This document shows, in pieces, positions 1 to 5,921 of a stretch of 9,246 nucleotides of DNA. The DNA lies in NCBI GenBank assembly GCA_035464115.1, contig DATHSN010000286.1:1-9246 (forward strand), written 5' to 3'. This stretch comes from DATHSN01 sp035464115. GTDB lineage: Bacteria; Actinomycetota; Acidimicrobiia; Acidimicrobiales; SKKL01. The position numbers and the translations under genes are program-made. The notes under the pieces are model-generated. The model made no database searches. It saw nothing but the letters and a program-made list of their open reading frames with translations, and was not told the origin of the DNA. Position 1 is the stretch's first letter. The number at the start of each line of letters is the position of its first letter.

Positions 1-95
1 AGGTGCCGCGCGCGGTGGTGTTCGTCGACCGCGTCCCGCGGGCTCCCAACGGCAAGGCCGACTACGCCACGGCGCGGTCCCAGCTCGCGCCCTGA
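1..95 (+). CDS. Acyl-CoA synthetase (AMP-binding), C-terminal fragment
   Basis: Only the last 30 codons are present; the reading frame runs from base 3 to a TGA at 93-95 and the 5' part lies outside the window. The visible tail reads VPRAVVFVDRVPRAPNGKAD followed by a short end. This is the C-terminal subdomain of adenylate-forming enzymes: a V-P-R strand, a PxxPNGK turn whose lysine (codon at 54-56) is the invariant A10-motif lysine needed for adenylation, then a short helix. The NGKADY ending is typical of actinobacterial FadD-type acyl-CoA synthetases, which activate carboxylic acids with ATP and load them on CoA. Chain-length preference cannot be judged from this piece. The gene converges on the MerE-like gene. 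Confidence 0.8.
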   Translation, partial: VPRAVVFVDRVPRAPNGKADYATARSQLAP

Positions 96-119
96 GCAGA
101 CCTCCTGGAGCCCCGCCAC

Positions 120-154
120 GAGCGCGGGTCGAGCGAGGGGCGCTCGGCGCGCTC
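120..154. terminator. Nested hairpin between convergent genes, candidate bidirectional terminator
   Basis: A 7-bp outer stem (GAGCGCG at 120-126 with CGCGCTC at 148-154) encloses a 6-bp inner stem (CGAGCG at 130-135 with CGCTCG at 141-146) with a 5-nt loop. A small asymmetric internal loop separates the stems. The structure sits 25 bp after the synthetase stop and overlaps the MerE-like stop codon. Neither strand has a following T-run, so classic intrinsic termination is not assured. GC-rich actinobacteria often have U-poor terminators. Transcription termination is inferred from position and symmetry. Confidence 0.4.
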
Positions 155-518
155 AGCCGGCGCGGCGTCCCCAGCGGCGGGCCTTCGGGGGCGGGCAGGT
201 GCCCTTCTCGGCCATGCGCACCAGCACGAAGCCCCGGGCGGTGCCGGCCACCCACACCGCGGTGATCACCACGCCGGCGAGCACGGTGTGCTCGCGGATC
301 GCCGCGCCGAACGCCGTGCCACCGAGCATCGCCCCGAGGATCGCCAGCGTCCACGGGAGGTGGCACGGGCAGAAGACGAACGAGCCGAGCAACCAGCGTC
401 GGCCCCGACGCTCGACCTCGGCCGGCGGCACCGTGAGCAGGGGCAGCTCGTCGACGACCAGCACGTCGCGCGCCGGCGCGTCGTGCTCCGATGTCGTCTC
501 ACGATCGGTGGTCGGCAT
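153..518 (-). CDS. MerE-like small membrane protein with CPCHLP motif
   Basis: This is a 121-aa protein with an acidic soluble N-terminus (about residues 1-40), then two hydrophobic segments (about 45-72 and 77-100) and a basic tail. The motif CPCHLP at residues 50-55, placed at the start of the first membrane segment and followed by a Gly/Ala-rich stretch, is the hallmark of MerE. MerE is the small inner-membrane mercury/methylmercury transporter of mer operons, where the paired cysteines bind the metal. Another cysteine lies at residue 108. No merR, merA, merT or merP is near, so the substrate is unproven; another soft metal or a different membrane role is possible. I chose the ATG at 518 over an upstream in-frame TTG at 554, which would overlap the preceding gene. 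A TACCCT hexamer lies 7 nt before this ATG. The N-terminal extension is longer than in classical MerE, which is about 80 aa. Confidence 0.6.
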   Translation of the reverse strand: MPTTDRETTSEHDAPARDVLVVDELPLLTVPPAEVERRGRRWLLGSFVFCPCHLPWTLAILGAMLGGTAFGAAIREHTVLAGVVITAVWVAGTARGFVLVRMAEKGTCPPPKARRWGRRAG

Positions 519-525
519 ACCCCTG

Positions 526-531
526 AGGGTA
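526..531 (-). promoter_or_regulatory. -10-like hexamer for a leaderless MerE-like transcript
   Basis: On the minus strand TACCCT matches the actinobacterial -10 pattern TANNNT and ends 7 nt before the ATG at 518. It lies directly after the TAG stop of the oxidoreductase (534-532). No convincing -35 and no properly spaced Shine-Dalgarno are visible; an AGGGG lies too close to the start codon. The placement suggests that transcription begins at the start codon and separately from the upstream pair. Confidence 0.4.
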
Positions 532-1491
532 CTACGGACGGGATCGAGGGGCAAGGGCGGCCGCGGCGTAGGCAGCCTCGACGATCGCGAGCGCGGTCAG
601 CCCCACCTCGGCCGAGCCCACCGGCGTGCGACCGGTGGCGCAGGCGTCGGCGAAGTCGGCCATCTGGGCGGCGTACATCGGCACCGAGCAGTGCACGTAG
701 TCGTCGGGCGGGGCGACGGTGTCCCAGATGCGGGCGTGGCCGGCGGTGCCGAGCACTTCGGTGTCGGCCTCGAGACCACCCAGCCGGGGCTGCCACCAAC
801 CGAACTCCACGAGCGAGCGGGTCCCGTCGTCCCAGTCGACGAGGACCAGGCCGTCGTCGTCGAGGCCGTGGTCGGCGAACTCGCCGTGGCCGATGCTGGC
901 CTGGACCCGCACCGGCCGGGGATCGCCGAGGAGGAACCGGGCGGTGTCGAGGGCGTGGATGCCCATGTCGATGAGCGCGCCGCCGCCCGCCAGCTCGGGA
1001 TCGGTGAACCAGCCCGACGGGCCCCAGCCGGCGTGGACGCCCCAGCCGTGGGTGCGCACCACCCGACCCAGCCCGCCGGCGGCGATGCGGTCGCGCAGCG
1101 CCACCACCTCGGACCGGTGCCGCCACATGTGGCCCACCGCGAGGACCCGACCGGCGGCGTCGGCCGCGGCGGCCATCTCGCGACCCTCGGCGACCGTGAG
1201 CGCCATGGGCTTGTCGACGAGCACGTGCTTGCCCTGGGCCAGGGCCCACATCGCCTGGGGGTGGTGCAGCGAGTTGGGCGTGCCGATCACGACCGCGTCG
1301 ACGTCGGGGCGCGCCACCAGCGCCTGCCAGTCGTCACCCGCCCAGCCGATGCCGTGGCGGGCGGCGAACTCCTCGGCGCGCCCGGCGCGGTGGCCGGCCA
1401 CCCCCACCACCTCGACCCCGGCCGCCCGGGCCGCCTCGGTGTGGAGCCCGGCGATGAACCCGTAGCCCAGCATCGCCACCCGCAACGTCAT
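532..1491 (-). CDS. Gfo/Idh/MocA-family NAD(P)-dependent oxidoreductase
   Basis: This 319-aa protein has the usual length for the family. The N-terminal Rossmann fold begins with VAMLGYGFIAGLH (residues 5-17), the dinucleotide-binding glycine turn. VIGTPNSLHHPQA (68-80) and HVLVDKPMALT (89-99) follow, with the family lysine at K94 in the D-K-P version of the usual E-K-P motif. The C-terminal domain carries GGGALIDMGIHALDTARFLL (169-188), with D175 and H179 at the substrate-binding and catalytic positions. Members oxidise or reduce a hydroxyl or keto group of sugars, sugar phosphates or inositols. The ATG at 1491 overlaps the stop of the aminotransferase as ATGA, indicating translational coupling. 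A longer in-frame extension to 1596 is Arg-rich and lies inside the aminotransferase, so I reject it. Together the pair could oxidise a hydroxyl and aminate the ketone, as in aminocyclitol or kanosamine-type pathways. The substrate is unknown. Confidence 0.9.
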   Translation of the reverse strand: MTLRVAMLGYGFIAGLHTEAARAAGVEVVGVAGHRAGRAEEFAARHGIGWAGDDWQALVARPDVDAVVIGTPNSLHHPQAMWALAQGKHVLVDKPMALTVAEGREMAAAADAAGRVLAVGHMWRHRSEVVALRDRIAAGGLGRVVRTHGWGVHAGWGPSGWFTDPELAGGGALIDMGIHALDTARFLLGDPRPVRVQASIGHGEFADHGLDDDGLVLVDWDDGTRSLVEFGWWQPRLGGLEADTEVLGTAGHARIWDTVAPPDDYVHCSVPMYAAQMADFADACATGRTPVGSAEVGLTALAIVEAAYAAAALAPRSRP

Positions 1492-2717
1492 CGGACCGAC
1501 CGCAGCTCGTCGACGTGACGGTGGATCTTGTCGAGCGCGGTGAGCACGTCGGCGGTGTCGTCGCTCGACCCCATGAGCGCCGAGGTGGTGAGCCACAGGG
1601 TCTCGTCGGCCAGGCGCTCGGCGACGGGGAGCGACAGGGCCGTGAAGTCCTGCATCCCGTCACGCGAGCGGAACCGCGGCACGAAGCCCTCGGGGTCGAC
1701 GAAGGCGTCGAGACGGTGGATGGGCGGGTACGCCATCGTCAGCGGGATGCCCTCGGCCAGCAGCGCCAGGCGCACCGCCTCGCGGTCGGCCCCGAACTCG
1801 GCGGCGTCGATGCGCACGACGTAGCAGTAGTTGCCCTGGGAGGTGCACCGCGGGTCACGGGCCTGGGGGTGCACGCCCGGGATGGATCGCAGGTGCTCGT
1901 TGAGCCAGTCGGCGTTGGCGGCCCGTCGGCGCTGCTGCTCGGGGAACCGCTCGAGCTGGGCGAGCAGGACCGCGCCCTGCCACTCGGTCATCCGGTAGTT
2001 CCCGCCCAGGACGTAGTGGCTGTAGTACCACTCGCCGGGTCGGCGGCCGCAGTCGCTGAACGACCGGGCCCGGGCGAGCACGTCGGCGTCGCGGGCCACG
2101 ATGGCGCCGCCCTCGCCGCCGGTCATCAGCTTCGAGGACTGGAACGAGTACGTGCCGGCGTCGCCGAGGGTGCCCACCGGGCGCCCCGACCAGGTCGAGC
2201 CGTGGCTGTGGGCGCAATCCTCCACCAGCGCCAGGCCCCGGGCCGCGCACAGCTCGGTCAGGCGGTCCATGTCGGCGGGGTGGCCGGCGATGTGCACCGC
2301 GATGACCGCGGCGGTGCGCTCGGTGATCGCGGCCTCGACCGCGTCCGGGTCGACGCACCCGGTGTCGGGGTCGACGTCGACCAGCACCGGGACGGCGTTC
2401 ACCATGAGCACCGCGGCGGCCGTGGCGAGGAACGTCCACCCCGGCACGATCACCTCGTCGCCCGCACCGACCCCGAGGGCGAGCAGGGCCACGTCGATGG
2501 CGTGCGAGCCGTTGGTCACGGCGACCGCCGGCTCGGTGCCGTGCAGCTCGCCCCACCGGGCCTCGAAGTCGCGCACCTTGGTGCCCTGGGTGGCCCACCA
2601 CCGTCGGCTGTCGAGGACCTCGAGCAGCAGCTCGCGCTCGCGGTCGTCGAAGTCGGGCCAGGCCGGGTAGTCGGCGGAGCGGACGGGGGGTCCACCGTTG
2701 ATGGCGAGCTCAGGCAC
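1488..2717 (-). CDS. DegT/DnrJ/EryC1/StrS-family PLP aminotransferase (AHBA synthase/inosose type)
   Basis: This 409-aa fold-type I PLP enzyme begins MPELAINGGPPVRS, like the AHBA-synthase/scyllo-inosose-aminotransferase branch of the family. Visible landmarks are WWATQGTKVRDFE (40-52), the phosphate-binding VTNGSHA (67-73), DEVIVPGWTFLATA (87-100), VEDCAHSHG with D167 for the PLP ring nitrogen, and SFQSSKLMTGGEGG with K196 as the Schiff-base lysine. The later segments GNYRMTEWQGAVLLAQLERF and YCYVVRID also fit. These enzymes move an amino group from glutamine or glutamate to a keto-sugar or keto-cyclitol. The exact substrate cannot be assigned. The GTG start at 2717 is well supported: GAGGAG lies 8 nt upstream and the NGG motif starts at once. 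It is the first gene of a minus-strand pair and diverges from the PIG-L/NagB pair. Confidence 0.92.
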   Translation of the reverse strand: MPELAINGGPPVRSADYPAWPDFDDRERELLLEVLDSRRWWATQGTKVRDFEARWGELHGTEPAVAVTNGSHAIDVALLALGVGAGDEVIVPGWTFLATAAAVLMVNAVPVLVDVDPDTGCVDPDAVEAAITERTAAVIAVHIAGHPADMDRLTELCAARGLALVEDCAHSHGSTWSGRPVGTLGDAGTYSFQSSKLMTGGEGGAIVARDADVLARARSFSDCGRRPGEWYYSHYVLGGNYRMTEWQGAVLLAQLERFPEQQRRRAANADWLNEHLRSIPGVHPQARDPRCTSQGNYCYVVRIDAAEFGADREAVRLALLAEGIPLTMAYPPIHRLDAFVDPEGFVPRFRSRDGMQDFTALSLPVAERLADETLWLTTSALMGSSDDTADVLTALDKIHRHVDELRSVR

Positions 2718-2725
2718 CTGCGGGG

Positions 2726-2731
2726 CTCCTC
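2726..2731 (-). promoter_or_regulatory. Strong Shine-Dalgarno of the aminotransferase
   Basis: On the minus strand GAGGAG stands 8 nt before the GTG at 2717. It fixes the start and implies a leadered mRNA, unlike several neighbouring genes that show no such site. Confidence 0.7.
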
Positions 2732-2770
2732 GGATCGGCAGCGGTGAGCGATGGCGCGGCGACGAGCCGC

Positions 2771-2776
2771 TACGTT
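2771..2776 (+). promoter_or_regulatory. -10-like hexamer for the deacetylase-NagB transcript
   Basis: TACGTT matches TANNNT and ends 6 nt before the GTG at 2783. No Shine-Dalgarno precedes either this GTG or the in-frame GTG at 2744, so a leaderless start at 2783 explains the sequence better. The divergent intergenic stretch (2718-2782) must also carry the promoter of the aminotransferase. I could not pick out that promoter or a clear -35. Confidence 0.4.
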
Positions 2777-2782
2777 CCGTCC

Positions 2783-3625
2783 GTGGCCGACCTCTGCGAG
2801 ATCGTCGACGGCGGCGCGCGCACCATCTTGGTCGTGGTCGCCCACGCCGACGATCCTGCCCTGTTCATCGGCGGGACGATCGCCCGCTGGGCCGACGCCG
2901 GCTGGCGGGTGGTGTGCGTGCGCGCCACCGACGACCGCTGGGACTCGGTGGGCTCCACCGAGCCCGCCACCATCGCCGCCAACCGCGACGAGCTGCGGCG
3001 GGCGGCGGCGATCCTCGGCATCGCCGAGGTGATCGACCTGGGCTATCCCACCGACGTGCTGGCCGACGTCAGCGAGGTCGAGCTGCGCGAGCGCATCATC
3101 CGGCTGGTGCGGACCCACCGCCCCTACGCCCTGGTCACCTTCGACCCCTACGCCATGTACGGCGAGGACAACCAGGACCACCTGGTGGTGGCCGCCGCCA
3201 CCGACGAGGCGTTCTGGACCAGCCAGTTCGACCTGCACCACCCCGAGCACCTGGCCGACGGCCTCGAGCCCCACGGGTGCTTCGAGCGCTGGTACTTCGG
3301 TCGCCGGGTCGTCGACGTCACCGACGTGGTCGACATCTCGGCGGTCATCGACCGCAAGGTCGACGCCGCGCTCGCCCACCCCACCATGGTGCGCAACTAC
3401 CTCAACCAGCTGCGCCTGCAGGCCCGCACCGGCGGCTGGGAGATCCCCCCGGTCGACGAGGCGCTGGCGTCGGGCGACCTCCGCCCGGTCATGGAGCCGC
3501 TGCTGCGTCGGGGCGCCGAAGCGGTCGGGGCCCGTCACGGCCTGGCGATGGCCGAGGAGCACCGGGTGGTCCGCTTCGGGGGGCTCGGCGCCCTGCTCGA
3601 CCGCTGGGGGCGACGGCTCCCCTGA
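2783..3625 (+). CDS. PIG-L/LmbE-family deacetylase (putative N-acetyl sugar deacetylase)
   Basis: From the GTG at 2783 the protein has 280 aa; an in-frame GTG at 2744 would add 13 residues. The LmbE/PIG-L core is clear: a hydrophobic strand ILVVVAHADDPALFIGGTIA has H21, D23 and D24 in the place of the usual A-H-P-D-D motif. FDPYAMYGEDNQDHLVVAA supplies the third zinc ligand at H133. By comparison with MshB, H21, D24 and H133 would bind zinc and D23 would be the general base. The family hydrolyses N-acetyl groups from GlcNAc-containing substrates. Two positions deviate: the E after the DD pair is P, and the usual histidine three residues before H133 is N130. It runs into nagB by a TGATG overlap, so a role on an amino sugar is likely. 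The exact substrate (free GlcNAc, GlcNAc-6-P or a glycoconjugate) is unknown. Confidence 0.85.
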   Translation: MADLCEIVDGGARTILVVVAHADDPALFIGGTIARWADAGWRVVCVRATDDRWDSVGSTEPATIAANRDELRRAAAILGIAEVIDLGYPTDVLADVSEVELRERIIRLVRTHRPYALVTFDPYAMYGEDNQDHLVVAAATDEAFWTSQFDLHHPEHLADGLEPHGCFERWYFGRRVVDVTDVVDISAVIDRKVDAALAHPTMVRNYLNQLRLQARTGGWEIPPVDEALASGDLRPVMEPLLRRGAEAVGARHGLAMAEEHRVVRFGGLGALLDRWGRRLP

Positions 3626-4356
3626 TGGCGATGCGTGTCGTGGTCACCGACCACGCCGACGAGGCGGATCGGGCCCTCGCCGACGAGCTGGCCGCGGCGC
3701 TGGCGTCGGCTCCCGCGCCGGCCATCGGCGTGGCCACCGGAGCGACCCCGCGCGGCGGCTACCGCGAGCTGGTCCGCCGCCACCGCGCGGGCGGGCTCGT
3801 GGCCGGCTCGCCATCGCTGTGGCTGGTCGACGAGTACGTCGGGCTGGCACCCGACGATCCCCGCACGTACCGCGCCGAGGTGCACCGCGAGCTCGCCGAC
3901 CCGCTCGGGATCGCCCGCGTCCACGGTCCTGACGCGTGGGCGACCGACGCCGTCGCGGCGTGCGACCGCTTCGAGGCCGAGGTGGTCGCCGCCGGCGTCG
4001 ACCTGCAGGTCCTCGGCATCGGGCGCAACGGCCACATCGGGTTCAACGAGCCGGGCACGCGGTTCGACTCCACCACGCGCCGGGTGCGGCTCTCCCCCAC
4101 CACCCGCGCCGACAACGCACGGCACTTCCAGCGGCCCGACGACGTGCCGCACCTCGGCATCACCCAGGGCATCGGCACCCTGCTGCGGGCCCGCCGCGTC
4201 GTCCTCGTCGCCACCGGGACGGCGAAGGCCGACGCGCTCGCCGCCGCCGTCGACGGCCCTGTCAGCGAGCGGTGCCCCGCCTCGGCCCTCCGCCGTCATC
4301 CCGACGTCCTCGTCCTGTGCGACCGGGCCGCCGCCGCTCGCCTGTCGCCGCGCTGA
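3625..4356 (+). CDS. nagB: Glucosamine-6-phosphate deaminase
   Basis: This 243-aa protein is close to the usual NagB length of 230-270. Visible motifs are IGVATGATPRGGY (34-46, phosphate loop), LWLVDEYVGL (65-74) with the catalytic acid at D69, and LGIGRNGHIGFNEPG (130-144) with H137 and E142. The tail carries GITQGIGTLLRARRVVLVATG (178-198). It should convert glucosamine-6-phosphate and water to fructose-6-phosphate and ammonia in the cytoplasm. The position of E. coli D141 is N135; to my knowledge this also occurs in Gram-positive NagB proteins. The ATG at 3625 overlaps the deacetylase stop as TGATG, and a second in-frame ATG lies at 3631. No nagA is nearby, so the upstream PIG-L protein may provide the deacetylation step; that link is inference. 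A 6-phosphogluconolactonase or other SugIsomerase-type role is less likely given these motifs. Confidence 0.9.
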   Translation: MAMRVVVTDHADEADRALADELAAALASAPAPAIGVATGATPRGGYRELVRRHRAGGLVAGSPSLWLVDEYVGLAPDDPRTYRAEVHRELADPLGIARVHGPDAWATDAVAACDRFEAEVVAAGVDLQVLGIGRNGHIGFNEPGTRFDSTTRRVRLSPTTRADNARHFQRPDDVPHLGITQGIGTLLRARRVVLVATGTAKADALAAAVDGPVSERCPASALRRHPDVLVLCDRAAAARLSPR

Positions 4357-4366
4357 CCGGCGAACG

Positions 4367-4398
4367 GATCACCCCGCCCCGTCGACCCGTAGGTGATC
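4367..4398. repeat. 7-bp inverted repeat downstream of nagB
   Basis: GATCACC (4367-4373) and GGTGATC (4392-4398) are perfect inverted arms around an 18-nt C-rich centre. The element starts 11 bp after the nagB stop and ends 30 bp before the next -10-like hexamer. It may be a weak terminator or an operator for the following gene; nothing in the sequence decides between them. Confidence 0.3.
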
Positions 4399-4428
4399 GT
4401 TGCTCACGACCCGGAGCGGACCGGTTCG

Positions 4429-4434
4429 TAGCGT
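4429..4434 (+). promoter_or_regulatory. -10-like hexamer for a leaderless transcript of the 155-aa protein
   Basis: TAGCGT matches TANNNT and ends 8 nt before the ATG at 4443. There is no Shine-Dalgarno in the preceding 20 bases. No clear -35 is seen at the expected distance. Confidence 0.45.
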
Positions 4435-4442
4435 GCCGGCCC

Positions 4443-4910
4443 ATGGGACGACGCGCCGACGACCTCTACCAGGGCTTCGTCGAGATGATGAGCCAGATGG
4501 TGCCCGCCGGCGAGGAGCTGATCGGCGTCGCGGTCGCCAACGACCAGGGCATCTTCTCCCAGCGGACCTACGTCATCGGGGTCACGAAGGAGCGCCTGGT
4601 CTTCCAGCCGATGTCGAACCGCTGGGCACCGTCGGGCGACGCGTTCACCGTGCTCCCCGGCGACCTCGACCAGGTCTCGGGTCAGAGGATGGGCGAGGAG
4701 AACCTCGGGTGGGACCTCGGGAGCGTGGCCACCTCGCTCGTGATGAGCTCGGCTGGCGGCACGATCAAGCTCAAGCTCCGCGATGGTCGCAAGATGAAGC
4801 TGATGATGATCGGCGGCGATGGCGCGATCGGCTCGGCGCTCGCCACCGACGACCAGCAGACCGGCGTCGTCGCCCTCACCGCCTGGTTGTCGAACCACCG
4901 CCCCGGCTGA
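4443..4910 (+). CDS. Uncharacterised 155-aa soluble protein
   Basis: I do not recognise a named family. The protein has 155 aa, no signal peptide and no membrane segment. It starts with a probable helix (MGRRADDLYQGFVEMMSQMV), then a run of likely beta strands. One stretch, RTYVIGVTKERLVFQPMS (41-58), resembles the strand-turn-strand pattern 'xxxVTxxRLxF' of bacterial PH-like domains. Further strands occupy 106-125, with a basic KLKLRDGRKMKLMM segment, and a short C-terminal helix ends in ALTAWLSNH. A PH-like fold is therefore plausible but rests on this pattern only. It has its own -10-like hexamer and no Shine-Dalgarno. The next gene follows after 25 bp with its own -10-like hexamer. Confidence 0.75.
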   Translation: MGRRADDLYQGFVEMMSQMVPAGEELIGVAVANDQGIFSQRTYVIGVTKERLVFQPMSNRWAPSGDAFTVLPGDLDQVSGQRMGEENLGWDLGSVATSLVMSSAGGTIKLKLRDGRKMKLMMIGGDGAIGSALATDDQQTGVVALTAWLSNHRPG

Positions 4911-4921
4911 CGGCCCGGCGC

Positions 4922-4927
4922 TACGGT
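4922..4927 (+). promoter_or_regulatory. -10-like hexamer for the DUF3445 gene
   Basis: TACGGT matches TANNNT and ends 8 nt before the ATG at 4936. It sits in a 25-bp gap after the preceding gene. A GGGG run lies only 3 nt before the ATG, too close for a normal Shine-Dalgarno. A leaderless start is the simplest reading. Confidence 0.45.
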
Positions 4928-4935
4928 CGGGGCCG

Positions 4936-5865
4936 ATGGCGCCGGTCGATCCACTGAGGTTCGCGCTCGACACGGCGCCCTACCGCTCGGGAGACCACGC
5001 GTGGGTCGACGAGCTCGACCGCCACGTCGTGCACCCCGGCGAGCCCCACCACCGCATGGGCACCCGGGCCATCGACGAGGCGGCCTGGCTGCGCGTCGAC
5101 GAGCACCGCGCCACCGAGATCGCCCTGCGGCAGCGGCTCGTCGCCGAGGCGACCGACGAGGTGATCGCCGTGCGCGACGGCAGCGAGGCCGCCTGCGACG
5201 AGGTGGCCGCCACCGTCCAGGAGTGGCTCGTCGGTCATCACCCCGAGACGCTCGTCGACTGGGACACCTCGATCGCCCACCCGCTCGTGCGAGCCGGCCT
5301 CGCGGTGCAGGACGACCTGTGCGTCATGGAGCACGACGGCCACGACTGGCGACTCACCGCGGCCATCGTCTGCTTCCCCACCTCGTGGCAGCTCGCCGAC
5401 AAGATCGGGCGCCCCCAGGGCCGCATCCACGAGCCGGTCCCGCACTTCGACGCGACGCTCACCCGGCGCGTCGACACGTTCTTCGACCGGCTGGCCCCCG
5501 GTCGGATCGTGAGCCGGCGCAACTGGGGCATCACCCCGCACCCGCTGCTGTTCGTCCCCGCCTACGAGGCCCTGCCCCGCCCCGAGCCGTGGGACGTCGA
5601 GCACCTGTGGTTGCGGAGCGAGCGCCAGACCCTGCGCCGCCTCCCCCGCACCGGTGCGGTGCTGTTCACCATCGGGGTGCAGCTCGCTCCCCTCACCGCG
5701 CTGCGGGGTCGAGCGGACGTCGCGGCCCGGCTGCTCGACACCATCGAGCGCTGGCCGGCCGACCTGGCCGCCGACCGGGTGGGCCCCCACGACTGGGTGC
5801 CGATGGCCACGACCTGGCTGCGCGAGGTGGCCGGCGACCGCGCCGATCGCGGGTCGTCGGTCTGA
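4936..5865 (+). CDS. DUF3445 / heme-dependent oxidative N-demethylase alpha-like protein
   Basis: This 309-aa protein carries the recognisable signature series of DUF3445: VQDDLCVM (124-131), CFPTSW (146-151), KIGRP (156-160), IHEPVP (164-169), RRNW (194-197) and LWLRSERQTLRRLPRTGAVL (224-243), ending in a helical region. The best-known relative is the alpha subunit of a bacterial oxidative N-demethylase, in which a PAS-like fold binds heme and acts on methylated amines with O2. That enzyme works with flavin and iron-sulfur subunits. None is encoded here, so electrons would have to come from elsewhere, or this homologue does something else. The protein looks soluble and cytoplasmic. Family membership is fairly secure from the motifs; the reaction is inferred from the relative. 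Confidence 0.82.
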   Translation: MAPVDPLRFALDTAPYRSGDHAWVDELDRHVVHPGEPHHRMGTRAIDEAAWLRVDEHRATEIALRQRLVAEATDEVIAVRDGSEAACDEVAATVQEWLVGHHPETLVDWDTSIAHPLVRAGLAVQDDLCVMEHDGHDWRLTAAIVCFPTSWQLADKIGRPQGRIHEPVPHFDATLTRRVDTFFDRLAPGRIVSRRNWGITPHPLLFVPAYEALPRPEPWDVEHLWLRSERQTLRRLPRTGAVLFTIGVQLAPLTALRGRADVAARLLDTIERWPADLAADRVGPHDWVPMATTWLREVAGDRADRGSSV

Positions 5866-5915
5866 CCGCCGCGACCGCCGGCCCCCGACGTGCGGTCCGG
5901 TGACATGGCGGGTGT

Positions 5916-5921
5916 CAGAAT
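5916..5921 (+). promoter_or_regulatory. -10-like hexamer for the solute-binding lipoprotein
   Basis: CAGAAT is a near match to TANNNT and ends 7 nt before the ATG at 5929. There is no Shine-Dalgarno upstream. GTGACA at 5900-5905 resembles a -35, but it is only 10 bp away and is not accepted as one. Confidence 0.35.

Noticed and set aside
519..554. Upstream TTG start for the MerE-like gene
   Set aside because: It would overlap the oxidoreductase end by 23 bp, and the added residues do not look conserved; the ATG at 518 has a well-placed -10-like hexamer.
199..1518. A 439-codon plus-strand frame over the MerE-like and oxidoreductase genes
   Set aside because: It is antisense to the Gfo/Idh gene with its complete motif set; its own translation is compositionally biased with no domain.
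1492..1596. N-terminal extension of the oxidoreductase
   Set aside because: The added 35 residues are Arg/His-rich, lie inside the aminotransferase gene and precede the Rossmann start, which begins directly after the ATG at 1491.
1515..2747. A 410-codon plus-strand frame opposite the aminotransferase
   Set aside because: The minus-strand frame carries the whole DegT/StrS motif series and a good Shine-Dalgarno; this one has only biased composition.
2698..3624. Long in-frame upstream extension of nagB through the deacetylase gene
   Set aside because: The extension is Arg/Gly/Pro-rich shadow coding of the deacetylase; NagB homology begins at the ATG at 3625.
5900..5921. GTGACA as a -35 for the lipoprotein promoter
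   Set aside because: It is only 10 bp from the -10-like hexamer, well below the usual spacing of about 17 bp.
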